Source of the DNA: Pseudomonadaceae bacterium
GTDB taxonomy: Bacteria; Pseudomonadota; Gammaproteobacteria; Pseudomonadales; Azotimanducaceae
Length of the DNA: 64,000 nt
NCBI GenBank assembly: GCA_024743435.1
Contig: JANSWO010000001.1
Coordinates: 186,001 to 250,000 of the forward strand
Direction: 5' to 3'
Shown here: one piece after another, positions 1 through 8,374 of the stretch
How positions within the stretch are numbered: the stretch's first letter is position 1
Layout of the letters: the number at the start of each line of letters is the position of its first letter
Translations under genes and position numbers: made by a program
The notes under the pieces: generated by a model
Told to the model about the DNA's origin: nothing
The model's database searches: none
The model's input: the letters and a program-made list of their open reading frames with translations, nothing else

Positions 1-2
1 TG

Positions 3-887
3 CTGCTCCGAACGTTTTTCAAGCTTCTAGTTTCCGTATCACTTCTTGCACTCGTCATGGGCTGCAACTCGGCCGACGTCGATGCAGCGCCAGATAAGCA
101 AGCGATAGATTCGGCACGTCTTACCGGCATTCTCGCTGCCCAGCCTGAAGAAACGCAGGCTCGCTACCAATATCGCAATCCCCAGGCCACTCTCGAGTAC
201 TTTGGCGTTGAACCCGGCATGACGGTCGTGGAGGCACTTCCCGGTGGCGGCTGGTACAGCAAGGTTCTGCTGCCTTACTTAGGCCAGGACGGTGAGCTGA
301 TTGGCGTCAACTATCCCCTCGACCTGTGGCCGAATTTCCCGTTTGGCACAGAAGAATTTGTGGCGCGCATGGCGACCTGGTCCACGGACTGGTCGAACGG
401 CGCGCAGGAGTGGCGTGGCGATGATGGCGCTGAAGTGTCGGCATTCGTTTTCGGTTCGATGCCCGAACAGGCGGCCGGCACAGCGGATGCGGTTCTGTTC
501 ATCAGAGCGCTTCACAACCTGGCGCGCTTCAGCGACAAGCGAGACTTCCTGGGAGAGGCGCTTGGCACGGCGTACAGTGCGCTTAAGCCTGGCGGCATCG
601 TGGGAGTTGTTCAGCATCAGGCACCTGAATCCATGACGGATGAATGGGCCAATGGGTCGCGTGGTTACCTGAAGAAATCGTTTGTCATTGCGCAGATGGA
701 AGCTGCAGGTTTTGAGTATCTTGGCTCGACAAACATCAATGCCAACCCGAAAGACAACCCAGGTGCCGACGATATCGTTTGGCGGCTGCCGCCGTCTCTG
801 CGCGTTGAAGATGATGCCCAGAAGACAGCTAACCTCGCAATCGGTGAGTCCAACCGGATGACGCTGAAGTTCCGCAAGCCGGTATAG
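3..887 (+). CDS. predicted lipoprotein methyltransferase (COG4798-like), 5' end cut
   Basis: The reading frame is open from base 3, so the start codon lies before the window or at its very edge. The first visible residues form the end of a lipoprotein signal: a hydrophobic run, then LVMGC, with the lipobox Cys encoded at about position 63. The mature part has a Rossmann-type SAM-binding start (VVEALPGGGWYSKVLLPYLG) and fits the family of predicted extracytoplasmic methyltransferases. The substrate is unknown. The ATG at position 57 lies inside the signal peptide and would remove it, so it is not the likely start. The lipoprotein signal on a methyltransferase fold is the odd point; SAM is not expected in the periplasm, so catalysis is uncertain. 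Confidence 0.7.
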   Translation: MLRTFFKLLVSVSLLALVMGCNSADVDAAPDKQAIDSARLTGILAAQPEETQARYQYRNPQATLEYFGVEPGMTVVEALPGGGWYSKVLLPYLGQDGELIGVNYPLDLWPNFPFGTEEFVARMATWSTDWSNGAQEWRGDDGAEVSAFVFGSMPEQAAGTADAVLFIRALHNLARFSDKRDFLGEALGTAYSALKPGGIVGVVQHQAPESMTDEWANGSRGYLKKSFVIAQMEAAGFEYLGSTNINANPKDNPGADDIVWRLPPSLRVEDDAQKTANLAIGESNRMTLKFRKPV

Positions 888-1010
888 ATCTGGTTGCGCC
901 CTGGCCGAGTACACGGGGTGCTCGGCTTGGGTTTGTAACGCTGATCACGGCAAAAACCGGGTTCGCAGCCTAGCCTTAAGGCCTTATTGGTTAACTGCGT
1001 TGCGTGGCTC

Positions 1011-2108
1011 ATGGCGGAAGCGCTTGCCTCCATAGAAATGTCTGCGAATTGGCTCGGCTCATTACTGGGCCTGTTGGTGCATATCGCAACGATCTGCGCA
1101 ATTCTCGCTTGGCAACTCTATGAATATCGGCGGCTATGGCCGCACTCGACTCTCGGCTGGCTGGCGCTGAAACTGGCGTCACCGGCGCTTGTCGTTGGCT
1201 TTGTCTATCTCGGTCTTGCCGTCTTCGATACAGAAGGCATGGCGGGGTTGGCTGTATTTTACGGCGGCATAGCCATTGGGCTGGTCCTGGTACCTATTCT
1301 TTTGATCGGCTTTGCCAGAGCACTCAGTCTTGACGTCACGGCCAGCGCTATCGCTGTCCTCTCGATGTTTCTATTGCTTAGCGTGTTGTGGTTCTCAGGT
1401 CACGGCCTTGTCAATCAGTGGGCTTCGCTGACCCGGGAGAATAGCGAAGGACATGCGCAGTACCTTGCGCTGAAGATCGCAGCGCGACACGCCGATTCAG
1501 CGGACGGAGTGGTGAGCCTTCGCACAAAGGAGGCTTTCTCGCTTCCGGATCAACGGAGATTGATTCACCTGGCGTTTAACGTTGATCCTGACTATCAGCT
1601 GTATTCGATTGACGTGCGTACACCGAGTGAGCAGTCACCGGATTCGATGCCGACCTGGAGCGGGACGCTCGGAAGTTGCGTAGAGCCTGGCATATTCCAC
1701 ATGGCCAGCGTGCTGGAGCGCGGTGAGAAATTTGATGTTCGCCTGCGCTGGAATCAGGGTGACGCGGCAAGCATGGTCGAGTTTGTCGGGGAGTATGAGT
1801 TCCCGCGCTCTGAGCATGCCGATCTACCGGTGTTTGCTGGCCGCTTGGCAGGCACGCAACTCACGATGCCGATGCCCGTGCTCGCGGGTTGGGTGCATGT
1901 CGACAGCGTTGATCATGAACCCTTCACTGGCGAGGCGTTGTTGCCGGCGCAGACCGAGCGCACGCTTGGTATGCACCCTTCGGGCCGCTGTTTGCCAATG
2001 GTTACTCAACTTCCAGCACCCGTATCGTCGATAGAGGTTGAGATGTATTCCGAGGCGGCCTATCAGCGCCAGCGACTGCGCTTGCCGTTGCTGCGAACGG
2101 ATCGCTGA
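1011..2108 (+). CDS. hypothetical membrane protein with soluble C-terminal domain
   Basis: The protein is about 365 residues and I do not recognise the family. Four hydrophobic segments lie in the first 140 residues (around LLGLLVHIATICAILAW, LASPALVVGFVYLGLAVF, GGIAIGLVLVPILLIGF and IAVLSMFLLLSVLWF). A soluble, beta-rich stretch of about 220 residues follows. The frame can also open at a TTG at 987 or an ATG at 1038. ATG 1011 is chosen because it keeps the first membrane segment with a short N-terminus; none has a strong ribosome binding site. The gene stands alone between the methyltransferase and a DUF937 gene, all rightward, so co-transcription is possible but not shown. Confidence 0.55.
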   Translation: MAEALASIEMSANWLGSLLGLLVHIATICAILAWQLYEYRRLWPHSTLGWLALKLASPALVVGFVYLGLAVFDTEGMAGLAVFYGGIAIGLVLVPILLIGFARALSLDVTASAIAVLSMFLLLSVLWFSGHGLVNQWASLTRENSEGHAQYLALKIAARHADSADGVVSLRTKEAFSLPDQRRLIHLAFNVDPDYQLYSIDVRTPSEQSPDSMPTWSGTLGSCVEPGIFHMASVLERGEKFDVRLRWNQGDAASMVEFVGEYEFPRSEHADLPVFAGRLAGTQLTMPMPVLAGWVHVDSVDHEPFTGEALLPAQTERTLGMHPSGRCLPMVTQLPAPVSSIEVEMYSEAAYQRQRLRLPLLRTDR

Positions 2109-2222
2109 CCGCGCCGTTTGGCAGGAATTGCCGGCTTTTTACAAACATCGATTGCGTGATCTGGAGCGGCCAGTCAAAGTTGGGGCTCAGCCCGTTCGGG
2201 CGAGGACAAAACTGGCTATTCC

Positions 2223-2762
2223 ATGGACTTACTGAATACGATTCTTCAAGCCGGCGGTGGCGATGCCGTCAAACAGCTATCCAAGCAGTTCAATCTCGGT
2301 GAAGGTCAGATTGCAGACGTGCTGGAGCAGGTTGTGCCCGCGCTTGGCGGCGGCATGCAGCGTAATGCCCAGCAAAGCGGTGGTCTCGATTCTTTGCTTG
2401 GTGCGTTGCAAAAAGGCAGCCATGCCGAATATCTGGATAACCCCGCCAAGCTTGCGGACAGCTCTGCTCAGACGGAAGGTAATGGCATTCTCGGCCACCT
2501 GCTGGGCAGTAAAGACGTCAGTCGGGCGCTTGCCGGCAAGGCTTCTGCGAACACCGGCGTTAGCGACGGAATCATCAAACAGATGTTGCCGATGGTTGCG
2601 AGCCTGGCGATGGGCGCAGTGGGCAAACAGCAGCAAGCTGCTCCGCAGGCTTCGAGCTCAGGTGGCCTCGGCGATCTGTTAGGCAATATGATCGATGCGG
2701 ACAAAGACGGCTCCGCCGTAGACGATCTGCTGGGCATGGCCGGCAAACTGTTCGGGCGCTAG
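2223..2762 (+). CDS. DUF937 family protein
   Basis: This 179-residue protein matches the DUF937 pattern. It starts with a short helix (MDLLNTILQAGGGDAVKQLS), followed by Gly/Gln-rich helical repeats and a C-terminal segment rich in Gly and Asp (GGLGDLLGNMIDADKDGSAV). The Asp-rich stretch DADKDGS resembles a calcium-binding loop, but only once. The role of the family is unknown. It has no signal peptide or membrane segment. It ends 75 bp from the 3' end of the convergent gene at 2838, with no clear T-rich terminator between them. Confidence 0.75.
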   Translation: MDLLNTILQAGGGDAVKQLSKQFNLGEGQIADVLEQVVPALGGGMQRNAQQSGGLDSLLGALQKGSHAEYLDNPAKLADSSAQTEGNGILGHLLGSKDVSRALAGKASANTGVSDGIIKQMLPMVASLAMGAVGKQQQAAPQASSSGGLGDLLGNMIDADKDGSAVDDLLGMAGKLFGR

Positions 2763-2837
2763 TCCCTACGTTACAGCTTGCTGACGGCGCAGCCGTAACG
2801 GATAGCGATCACCCTGACCCTGCCGGGGTGACCCGTT

Positions 2838-4085
2838 TCAATCGGGCGATGTTGCTGCGCCAGGCATAACCTTCAGTTCGCTCGCCTGGCGAACCCAGTC
2901 GTCGCGAGCGATGCGCCCCGTGAACACCTCAAGTTGGGCGTCTACAAACTCGACATCGTCATCTGACCAGGATGCGATCTGCCAGAAGTAGTAGATGCCG
3001 TTTTTGTGCAGTAGTTTTTCCAGCTTTGGACCAACGCCAGAGATCAGCTTCAGATCGTCTGCTGGGCCGAATTCCGCACTGGTCAGCAGTCTAGGGCCAC
3101 TCGTCGTCGCCGGCGCTGGCTTCTCGGTGCGCAGCCCTGCCAACGTTTGCGCAAGCGCAGCAACGGAGCTTTCAAGTGAGCTCAAGCGCTGGTTGAGAGG
3201 CGTTAGATCTGGCGCTGCGTGTGTCTCAATAGTAGGTACCGAACGAAGCGCGGCTTCCATGGCATCCAGTCTTTGGTGTACAGGGGCGAAGTCAACGTCA
3301 GTGGATCGTGGCGTATCGAGAGCGTTGACTGCCGTTTCGAGTGAATCGATGCGTTCCTGAACGGGCACCAGATTCGTTTTTGGAAGACGAATAGCGCTGA
3401 TTTGCAGGCGCATTGATTGGATTTCGTCCGTGACTGCGGTGAGGTCAACGGGCGGCGGAATCTGCGGGGCCGGAATCGCTCGCAGTGCGCGCTCCAGCTC
3501 ATCGATTCGAGCAGTAACGGGCGAGAAGTCTGCTGTCTCCGGCATCGCGATCGCGTTGATTGCAGCTTCTATATTGGCCACTCGATCGATAACTGGGTTC
3601 AGATCTGTCGGCTCAGGAACGGGCAGGCTCATGAGCGCGGCTTCGAATGCAGCCAGCTTGTCTTCGACGCTCGATAAGTCTGGTGGTTGGGGTTTTGGAA
3701 GCGCAGCCAGCGAGCTCGCCAGTGACTCAATTTGGCGTGTCAGCGGTGACAGATCAGTCTCGACTGGGGTTGGTGAGTTGTTGACGCTGGTTTCGAGCTC
3801 GGCGAGTTTGGCTTCGACGCCAGCAAGATCTGTCTTCGGAATCACCGGCGCTGGAATCGCGGCAATTTGACTGGCGAGCGTACTCGACACCGAACCATCG
3901 AGGCTGTCGAGGCGACTCCATAACCGTTCCCAGCCGCGATCGCTGCTGTCGAGCGAGCGGGTCATCGACAGGTATGAGTCCGTCACATCAACGATCTTTC
4001 TCCGCGCCCACCATCGACCGAGAAGAAAGGCTACGACAGCCGTCAGTAGAAACAGCAGGGCGTACTTGGCAAGCAGATAGCTCAC
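2838..4085 (-). CDS. membrane-anchored coiled-coil repeat protein with helix-hairpin-helix end
   Basis: The protein has 415 residues. Residues 5-23 form one membrane anchor, followed by basic residues (RWWARRK). Residues 86-315 hold about nine repeats of roughly 25 residues with the pattern D-L-x-P-V-x-x-R-I-x-x-L-E-x-A-L-x-A-I-P-x-P, that is short amphipathic helices broken by prolines. Residues 340-405 form a helix-hairpin-helix-like domain (DDLKLISGVGPKLEKLLH), of the kind annotated as 'flap endonuclease-like' or DUF4332 in other proteins. Its start overlaps the stop of the upstream OmpA-like gene by 4 bp (ATGA), so the two are probably co-translated. I infer an inner-membrane protein with a long reach that may act with the OmpA-like partner. 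The function is unknown. Confidence 0.7.
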   Translation of the reverse strand: MSYLLAKYALLFLLTAVVAFLLGRWWARRKIVDVTDSYLSMTRSLDSSDRGWERLWSRLDSLDGSVSSTLASQIAAIPAPVIPKTDLAGVEAKLAELETSVNNSPTPVETDLSPLTRQIESLASSLAALPKPQPPDLSSVEDKLAAFEAALMSLPVPEPTDLNPVIDRVANIEAAINAIAMPETADFSPVTARIDELERALRAIPAPQIPPPVDLTAVTDEIQSMRLQISAIRLPKTNLVPVQERIDSLETAVNALDTPRSTDVDFAPVHQRLDAMEAALRSVPTIETHAAPDLTPLNQRLSSLESSVAALAQTLAGLRTEKPAPATTSGPRLLTSAEFGPADDLKLISGVGPKLEKLLHKNGIYYFWQIASWSDDDVEFVDAQLEVFTGRIARDDWVRQASELKVMPGAATSPD

Positions 4086-5371
4086 GGTGACTCTCCTTGT
4101 GGATCCATCGGTGTATCGACTGACGATTGAGGTTGTCGGTCGATAGCATCGCTCAGGTTCAACGCGGTGGTGCGAATGACGATACGGCGATTGGCCGCGC
4201 GACCATTGGCACTGGTGTTCTCAGCGATTGGCGCACTTTCGCCGTAGCCCGAAGATTGCAGACGCGCTGAGTCGATTCCGTAACTGTGTAGCGCCGTGAC
4301 GACGGCAGCAGCGCGAGCTTCGGACAACGCCTGATTCGCATCAGCGTCGCCTACGCTATCCGTGTGGCCTTCGATCATGAGCCCGCCCGGACATTGGCCG
4401 GCGAGTTCAGCGAGTGCTTGCAAGAGATTCTGCGATTCGTCCGCGATAACGCTGCTGCCGGTTGCGAAATTGATGGTGGATGCGGCCAGCGCATCAGCGA
4501 AGGCCTGGTCGCATGCATCAAGGGTCCTGGCGGTTGTGAGGCTGAGCTTGCCGAGCTTCGGAGCGTTGGCGATGCGAGCGAATGTCGAACGGGCGCTGTT
4601 TTCCGATTCAGGCAACACCAGACCGTTGGCTGACAGCTCGCCACTGATCCAGTAGGTCTGTCCGCGTTCCAGCTGTGCCAGAAGCTCGATCGCCCGAGCG
4701 GCGGCGTTGTTGTAGCCAGCACGGGCACGTTCGCCAGTTGTGATCAGCTCATCGGTGACGCTTGCGAATCTGCGCTGCGCGGCTGAAAGCACATTGCTGC
4801 GCGTCGCATCGTCCGGAACTTCGCCCCTCAGTACGATTCGGTCGCCAGTTGTGGCGAATCTGAAATCGTGATCGCGCGGTAACACGACGGCCGGCTCCAC
4901 CGTCACCAGTGACGGAGCGATCTCGGGTAGCTTGGAGGCATCATAATCGGGTGAGTCGACCGGCTCCTGCGGCTGCGTGTCAGAGATTCGCTCCTCCTCA
5001 CCACTGGCGTTCAGCGTCACCGACGTAGGGCATACGATGCTGCCCAGCCAAGTTTCGCATTGGGTGCTGGCCGCATAGGCGTGGACATCGTTCTGATCTG
5101 TTCGTGCGAGAGCCAGGCTTGTTACGGTAACGTTCTGGCCGCTCGCCGAAACCTGCTCGGGTGTTACGCCGAACGGGCTTAGGCGCGCGGCCACCTCGCG
5201 CTCGATGGTGCCCTCGATAGAGCGGGAGATACTGAATAGACCCCAAAGGAACAGGATAACCAGCGCAGCGAGCAACAGCCCGCCGGTAGGCCATAGGGGC
5301 AGCGGTTCGGGACGCGTTTGCCAATAGCGACGCGTGTGCGCTTGTTCAATGGCTGATGCTGTGTGGTCCAT
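4082..5371 (-). CDS. OmpA/MotB C-terminal domain membrane protein
   Basis: The protein is 429 residues from ATG 5371, which has a GGAGG-type site about 10 bases upstream; an in-frame TTG at 5395 is less likely. A single membrane segment lies at about residues 28-46. A BON-like region follows, with a 'DRIVLRGEVPDDATRSNVL' stretch near residue 180. The C-terminal OmpA-like peptidoglycan-binding domain occupies roughly residues 300-402, with GHTDSVGD and NGRAANRRI carrying the usual Asp and Arg ligands. This layout resembles BON-OmpA proteins that link a membrane to the cell wall. Overlap with the next gene points to a two-gene unit. Confidence 0.85.
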   Translation of the reverse strand: MDHTASAIEQAHTRRYWQTRPEPLPLWPTGGLLLAALVILFLWGLFSISRSIEGTIEREVAARLSPFGVTPEQVSASGQNVTVTSLALARTDQNDVHAYAASTQCETWLGSIVCPTSVTLNASGEEERISDTQPQEPVDSPDYDASKLPEIAPSLVTVEPAVVLPRDHDFRFATTGDRIVLRGEVPDDATRSNVLSAAQRRFASVTDELITTGERARAGYNNAAARAIELLAQLERGQTYWISGELSANGLVLPESENSARSTFARIANAPKLGKLSLTTARTLDACDQAFADALAASTINFATGSSVIADESQNLLQALAELAGQCPGGLMIEGHTDSVGDADANQALSEARAAAVVTALHSYGIDSARLQSSGYGESAPIAENTSANGRAANRRIVIRTTALNLSDAIDRQPQSSVDTPMDPQGESP

Positions 5372-5520
5372 TCGGCCGCCCTCCACGACTCGCAACCGCT
5401 CCTTTCTGAACTGTGCACGCTTGTTATCAGGTCTGGCAGTCCATGTCCGGCGATAGATGGTCTATGAGGCTAACAAAAGGGCGCTGTGCCGTCGGCGGAA
5501 GCAACCGGCTTTTGCAACGC

Positions 5521-6357
5521 TTAAACACCGGCGGCGCGCAAGGTCAGAAATGCTTTGCCTTGCAGAGCTTGCCAGAAGGTGGCACTGCTTATGGCTGTGA
5601 CGGCGATGGCGGCAGACCAGGCGACTGCTCGTCCCCAGGCGTGATGCCGGAACGGCCACGCCGCTGCCGGCACGATTTGCATCGCGTGAATACCCCAGAA
5701 ATGGGCGACCCGAAGGTCTCCGCCGGCTGTTGCCCAGCCAACGAGTGGCAGTCCCTGGGCATCGTTTGCAACACCTCCGACCCAATGGCTGCCGGCACTT
5801 GAAAGATAGCCGCCAAAGCCCCCACCCAGGATAAACGTGAGAATCAGGCCAAGAGCAATTGCCAATGACATCGGGTTTCGATAACCGTGCCGCCCGAGTA
5901 TCGCCATGCCCATCCAGGCACAGATCAATACCATCGTTAGAGCGCCGACCCCCATCAATGCGTACATGATTGAGTGGAAGCTACTGGAATAATTGAAGTG
6001 CGAGGCATCTGCCTGGCCGGCCTGAATGAGGATGTAGATCATCTCGAACGCACCGCACAGCACCGGTAGCCAGCTCATGGCGCGACCCGATCGAGTTTGG
6101 AAGAATGCACGCCCCAATCGCTCAGAGAACAGTGCAAGCGTTGCGAAATAGACGCTAATCGACAGCGCAAACTTAGCAGGCTTTATCCAGACAGAGATGC
6201 CAGCGAAATGCCGATCATCGATCGCCATGGCAATGACGCATGCTGCGGCGACGACGAGGTAGGCTAGGGCATTGCGATACCAAAGCCGATGGTGCCTTAA
6301 CAAATCGGCCCAGCTGAGACCGTCAGGAGGCCACGTAATACTAGCTGCCGTTTGCAC
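5521..6357 (-). CDS. multi-pass membrane protein, unknown family
   Basis: The protein is 278 residues with about seven hydrophobic segments, starting near ALAYLVVAAACVIAMAI. Two conserved-looking loops hold charged or polar residues (WIKPAKFALSISVYF and HSIMYALMGVGALTMVL). I do not recognise a named family. It lies 5 bp downstream of the ABA4-like gene on the same strand, so the two are almost certainly one operon. The 149 bp between this gene's end and the OmpA-like gene's start hold nothing I can identify. Confidence 0.6.
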   Translation of the reverse strand: MQTAASITWPPDGLSWADLLRHHRLWYRNALAYLVVAAACVIAMAIDDRHFAGISVWIKPAKFALSISVYFATLALFSERLGRAFFQTRSGRAMSWLPVLCGAFEMIYILIQAGQADASHFNYSSSFHSIMYALMGVGALTMVLICAWMGMAILGRHGYRNPMSLAIALGLILTFILGGGFGGYLSSAGSHWVGGVANDAQGLPLVGWATAGGDLRVAHFWGIHAMQIVPAAAWPFRHHAWGRAVAWSAAIAVTAISSATFWQALQGKAFLTLRAAGV

Positions 6358-6362
6358 GTTAC

Positions 6363-6806
6363 TCAGACGGTTTCAGCGCCGCGCTGACTGAATGCCTGGT
6401 AGCCGCTGCGAATGGCGATGTACAGCAGCAGGCCGGCAGGACCAGCCATCAACGTTGCGAGCAGGCAGGGGATGACGAGCAAGTGAGGCACGCCTTTGTC
6501 GCGAGCATCGCGCACTTCCCAAGCGCCAACGAACAGGTCGAATGCGAGGTAGTGAATCCAACCGGCCAGCAACGCCTCATCCACGCTGAACAACGCTTTT
6601 ACCTCGGCGAGACTGCCGAAGCCGCCATCCGCCGGGCCGTTGCCGATATTGTTGATCATCAGATACGCGTAAACGACGGCGATGAGGCAGGGAATAACCA
6701 GACGCGCGATCGTGTCTCGGACAATCGCCACATGCGGTAGCAGGACCAGCCCCGCCCAGCCGACCATCGCCAACGCCCCACAAACCGAGAAAATTGTCTC
6801 TGCCAT
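6363..6806 (-). CDS. ABA4-like family membrane protein (DUF4281)
   Basis: The protein is 147 residues from ATG 6806, which is preceded by a good GGGGAG site; the longer in-frame start at 6848 lacks one. It has four membrane segments. The stretch containing LAGWIHYLAFDLFVGAWEVRDA matches the ABA4-like family, named after the plant protein needed for neoxanthin formation. Bacterial members have no agreed function. The neighbour at 5521 is also a multi-pass membrane protein and is probably co-expressed. No carotenoid genes are visible in the window, so a pigment role is not supported here. Confidence 0.75.
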   Translation of the reverse strand: MAETIFSVCGALAMVGWAGLVLLPHVAIVRDTIARLVIPCLIAVVYAYLMINNIGNGPADGGFGSLAEVKALFSVDEALLAGWIHYLAFDLFVGAWEVRDARDKGVPHLLVIPCLLATLMAGPAGLLLYIAIRSGYQAFSQRGAETV

Positions 6807-6945
6807 CGTCTGCTCCCCCCGAGCATTGAACTGTGTCCCAGACCGCAATCTGCTGCACCAGCATTCACTGCCTTTGTCACGAAAGTGTCAACCTGGAGGG
6901 TCTGTGTTTGCGTACAGCATCGGCATTGCTGCGCTTCCTAACAGC

Positions 6946-7261
6946 GCCTGCGGCGATCAGGGCATGTCGGTGAAGCCCGACAACCCTGTCTTCAGCAATT
7001 ATGGATTCAGCGATTCCTAAAAAGGCCTGCGGCGATCAGGGCACGTCGGTGAAGCCCGACAACCCTGTCTTCAGCAGTTATGGATTCAGCGCTTCCCAGA
7101 AGCGCCTGCGGCGATCAGGGCACGTCGGTGAAGCCCGGCAACCCTGTCTTCAGCAGTTATGGATTCAGCGCTTCCCAGAAGCGCCTGCGGCGATCAGGGC
7201 ACGTCGGTGAAGCCCGATAACCCTGTCTTCAGCAATTATGGGTTCAGCGATTCCCAGAAGG
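6946..7261. repeat. 79-bp tandem repeat array, four copies
   Basis: Four head-to-tail copies start at 6946, 7025, 7104 and 7183, each exactly 79 bp, with a degenerate half copy to the left (from about 6931). Copies 2 and 3 are nearly identical. Each copy holds a short hairpin; in copies 2 and 3 it is a perfect 7-bp stem (GCGCTTC) with a CCA loop. The rightmost copy contains the last codons and stop of the serine hydrolase gene. Copies 2 and 3 keep that coding tail (FWEALNP and a stop) intact on the minus strand. This array fills most of the 430 bp between the hydrolase and the ABA4-like gene; no gene is seen there. Confidence 0.9.
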
Positions 7262-8276
7262 GCCTATCAAACGCCCCCGCCGCGCGATTAAACCCAGGCT
7301 TACTCAATCGAATGATCACCGCCCGCTTGCCTGGCAACACGTAGAGTCGTTGATCGCCGGAACCTTTCGCGGCAACCAGATCTCTCGGCGCTTGCAGAAT
7401 CATGGCGCGTTGCGTTTTGGAGCGCCCTTTGTTGTCGGTTTTGCGGCCGCGAAGGGGCTCAAATGGCGCATCGTTCAGCCACCACAGGTAGCCATAGGAG
7501 GCTCGCAGCGTTTGCGTGGTGGTGAGCATGGCATGGAAGTAGTCGTCATCAGCAATGACCGTGCGGCCATTGAACTGACCACGATCGAGAATCATCTGGC
7601 CGAAGCTGAGCAGCTCCGTTGCGTTGCTCACTAAACCCGTTGCAAGTACTTCGTCTTTGCGCGGTCCCTTTGGGTTGAACATCGCCGGTGGTCTGCGCTC
7701 CCACGTGCTCATGGTCCAGCCCAGCGGCTCGCCCAGCCATCGCTGGGTTAACTCATTCAATGACAGCCCAGACGCCGACTCGAGGACGAGTTTGAGGTGA
7801 TGGTAGGCCGGGGTGTTGTAGAACCAGATGGTGCCGGGTGGGCCTTGTTGGGTCAGCCGTCGAGACAGTCCGGATGACATCTCGAGCAGATGGCGCACGA
7901 GGATTTTGGGCTCCTCGCCGGCGTTTTTTTCAGTCCAGCCAGCGCCAATGTAGTCGTTGACCGGCGTTTCGAGATCAACCAGGCCCTTCTGCACGGCGAT
8001 GCCCACCAGAACCGCAATGACGCTTTTCTGAATGGACGCGATATCGCGTACCGGCTCACTCATCCAGCGCTCGTGGCGGAGTGTTTTACCATCCTGCCAG
8101 ATTAGTAACTCACCCGTGTTGTAACGCTGGGAGACCTCGACGGCCTTGTTCAGGCCGCTCTTGGAAAACGGCTTGATGCGTTTGCCTGCGTCTGCCGAGG
8201 TGGCCGCCGACAGCATCGCCGAAATCAAAACGCCTGCGGTCAGGAGTTGCCAGTTCAGTGTTGTGCGTAGTCTCAT
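7236..8276 (-). CDS. serine hydrolase, beta-lactamase/class C fold
   Basis: The protein is 346 residues with a signal peptide (hydrophobic run to about residue 30, ADA cut site). The catalytic SxxK motif is S81-I-Q-K84, followed by a helix (SVIAVLVGIAVQKG). A Tyr-containing FYNTPAY motif sits near residue 153, as expected for the second catalytic element. The third motif (KTG/HTG-like) is not obvious. Family members include esterases, D-aminopeptidases and peptidases, so the substrate cannot be called. It is predicted to be periplasmic. The last eight codons and the stop lie inside the 79-bp tandem repeat, so this gene end is the likely seed of the array. Confidence 0.8.
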   Translation of the reverse strand: MRLRTTLNWQLLTAGVLISAMLSAATSADAGKRIKPFSKSGLNKAVEVSQRYNTGELLIWQDGKTLRHERWMSEPVRDIASIQKSVIAVLVGIAVQKGLVDLETPVNDYIGAGWTEKNAGEEPKILVRHLLEMSSGLSRRLTQQGPPGTIWFYNTPAYHHLKLVLESASGLSLNELTQRWLGEPLGWTMSTWERRPPAMFNPKGPRKDEVLATGLVSNATELLSFGQMILDRGQFNGRTVIADDDYFHAMLTTTQTLRASYGYLWWLNDAPFEPLRGRKTDNKGRSKTQRAMILQAPRDLVAAKGSGDQRLYVLPGKRAVIIRLSKPGFNRAAGAFDRPFWESLNP

Positions 8277-8374
8277 AGGCGAAGCTTATCACCGGCTTGT
8301 TATCGGGCTGCGTGAACCAGCCGTCGCTTTTTCTGATGGTCGCTGCTTGTCGCGCCGAACCGAGAGAACCCACA

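Noticed and set aside
6946-7261. CRISPR array
   Set aside because: The repeats are contiguous with no spacers, and no cas gene is near.
7001-7344. Plus-strand frames across the 79-bp repeats
   Set aside because: The protein is just the repeat translated; the repeat's coding sense belongs to the minus-strand hydrolase end.
8297-8374. Upstream extension of the C15-like gene
   Set aside because: It would place 26 residues before a clear signal peptide and lacks a ribosome site.
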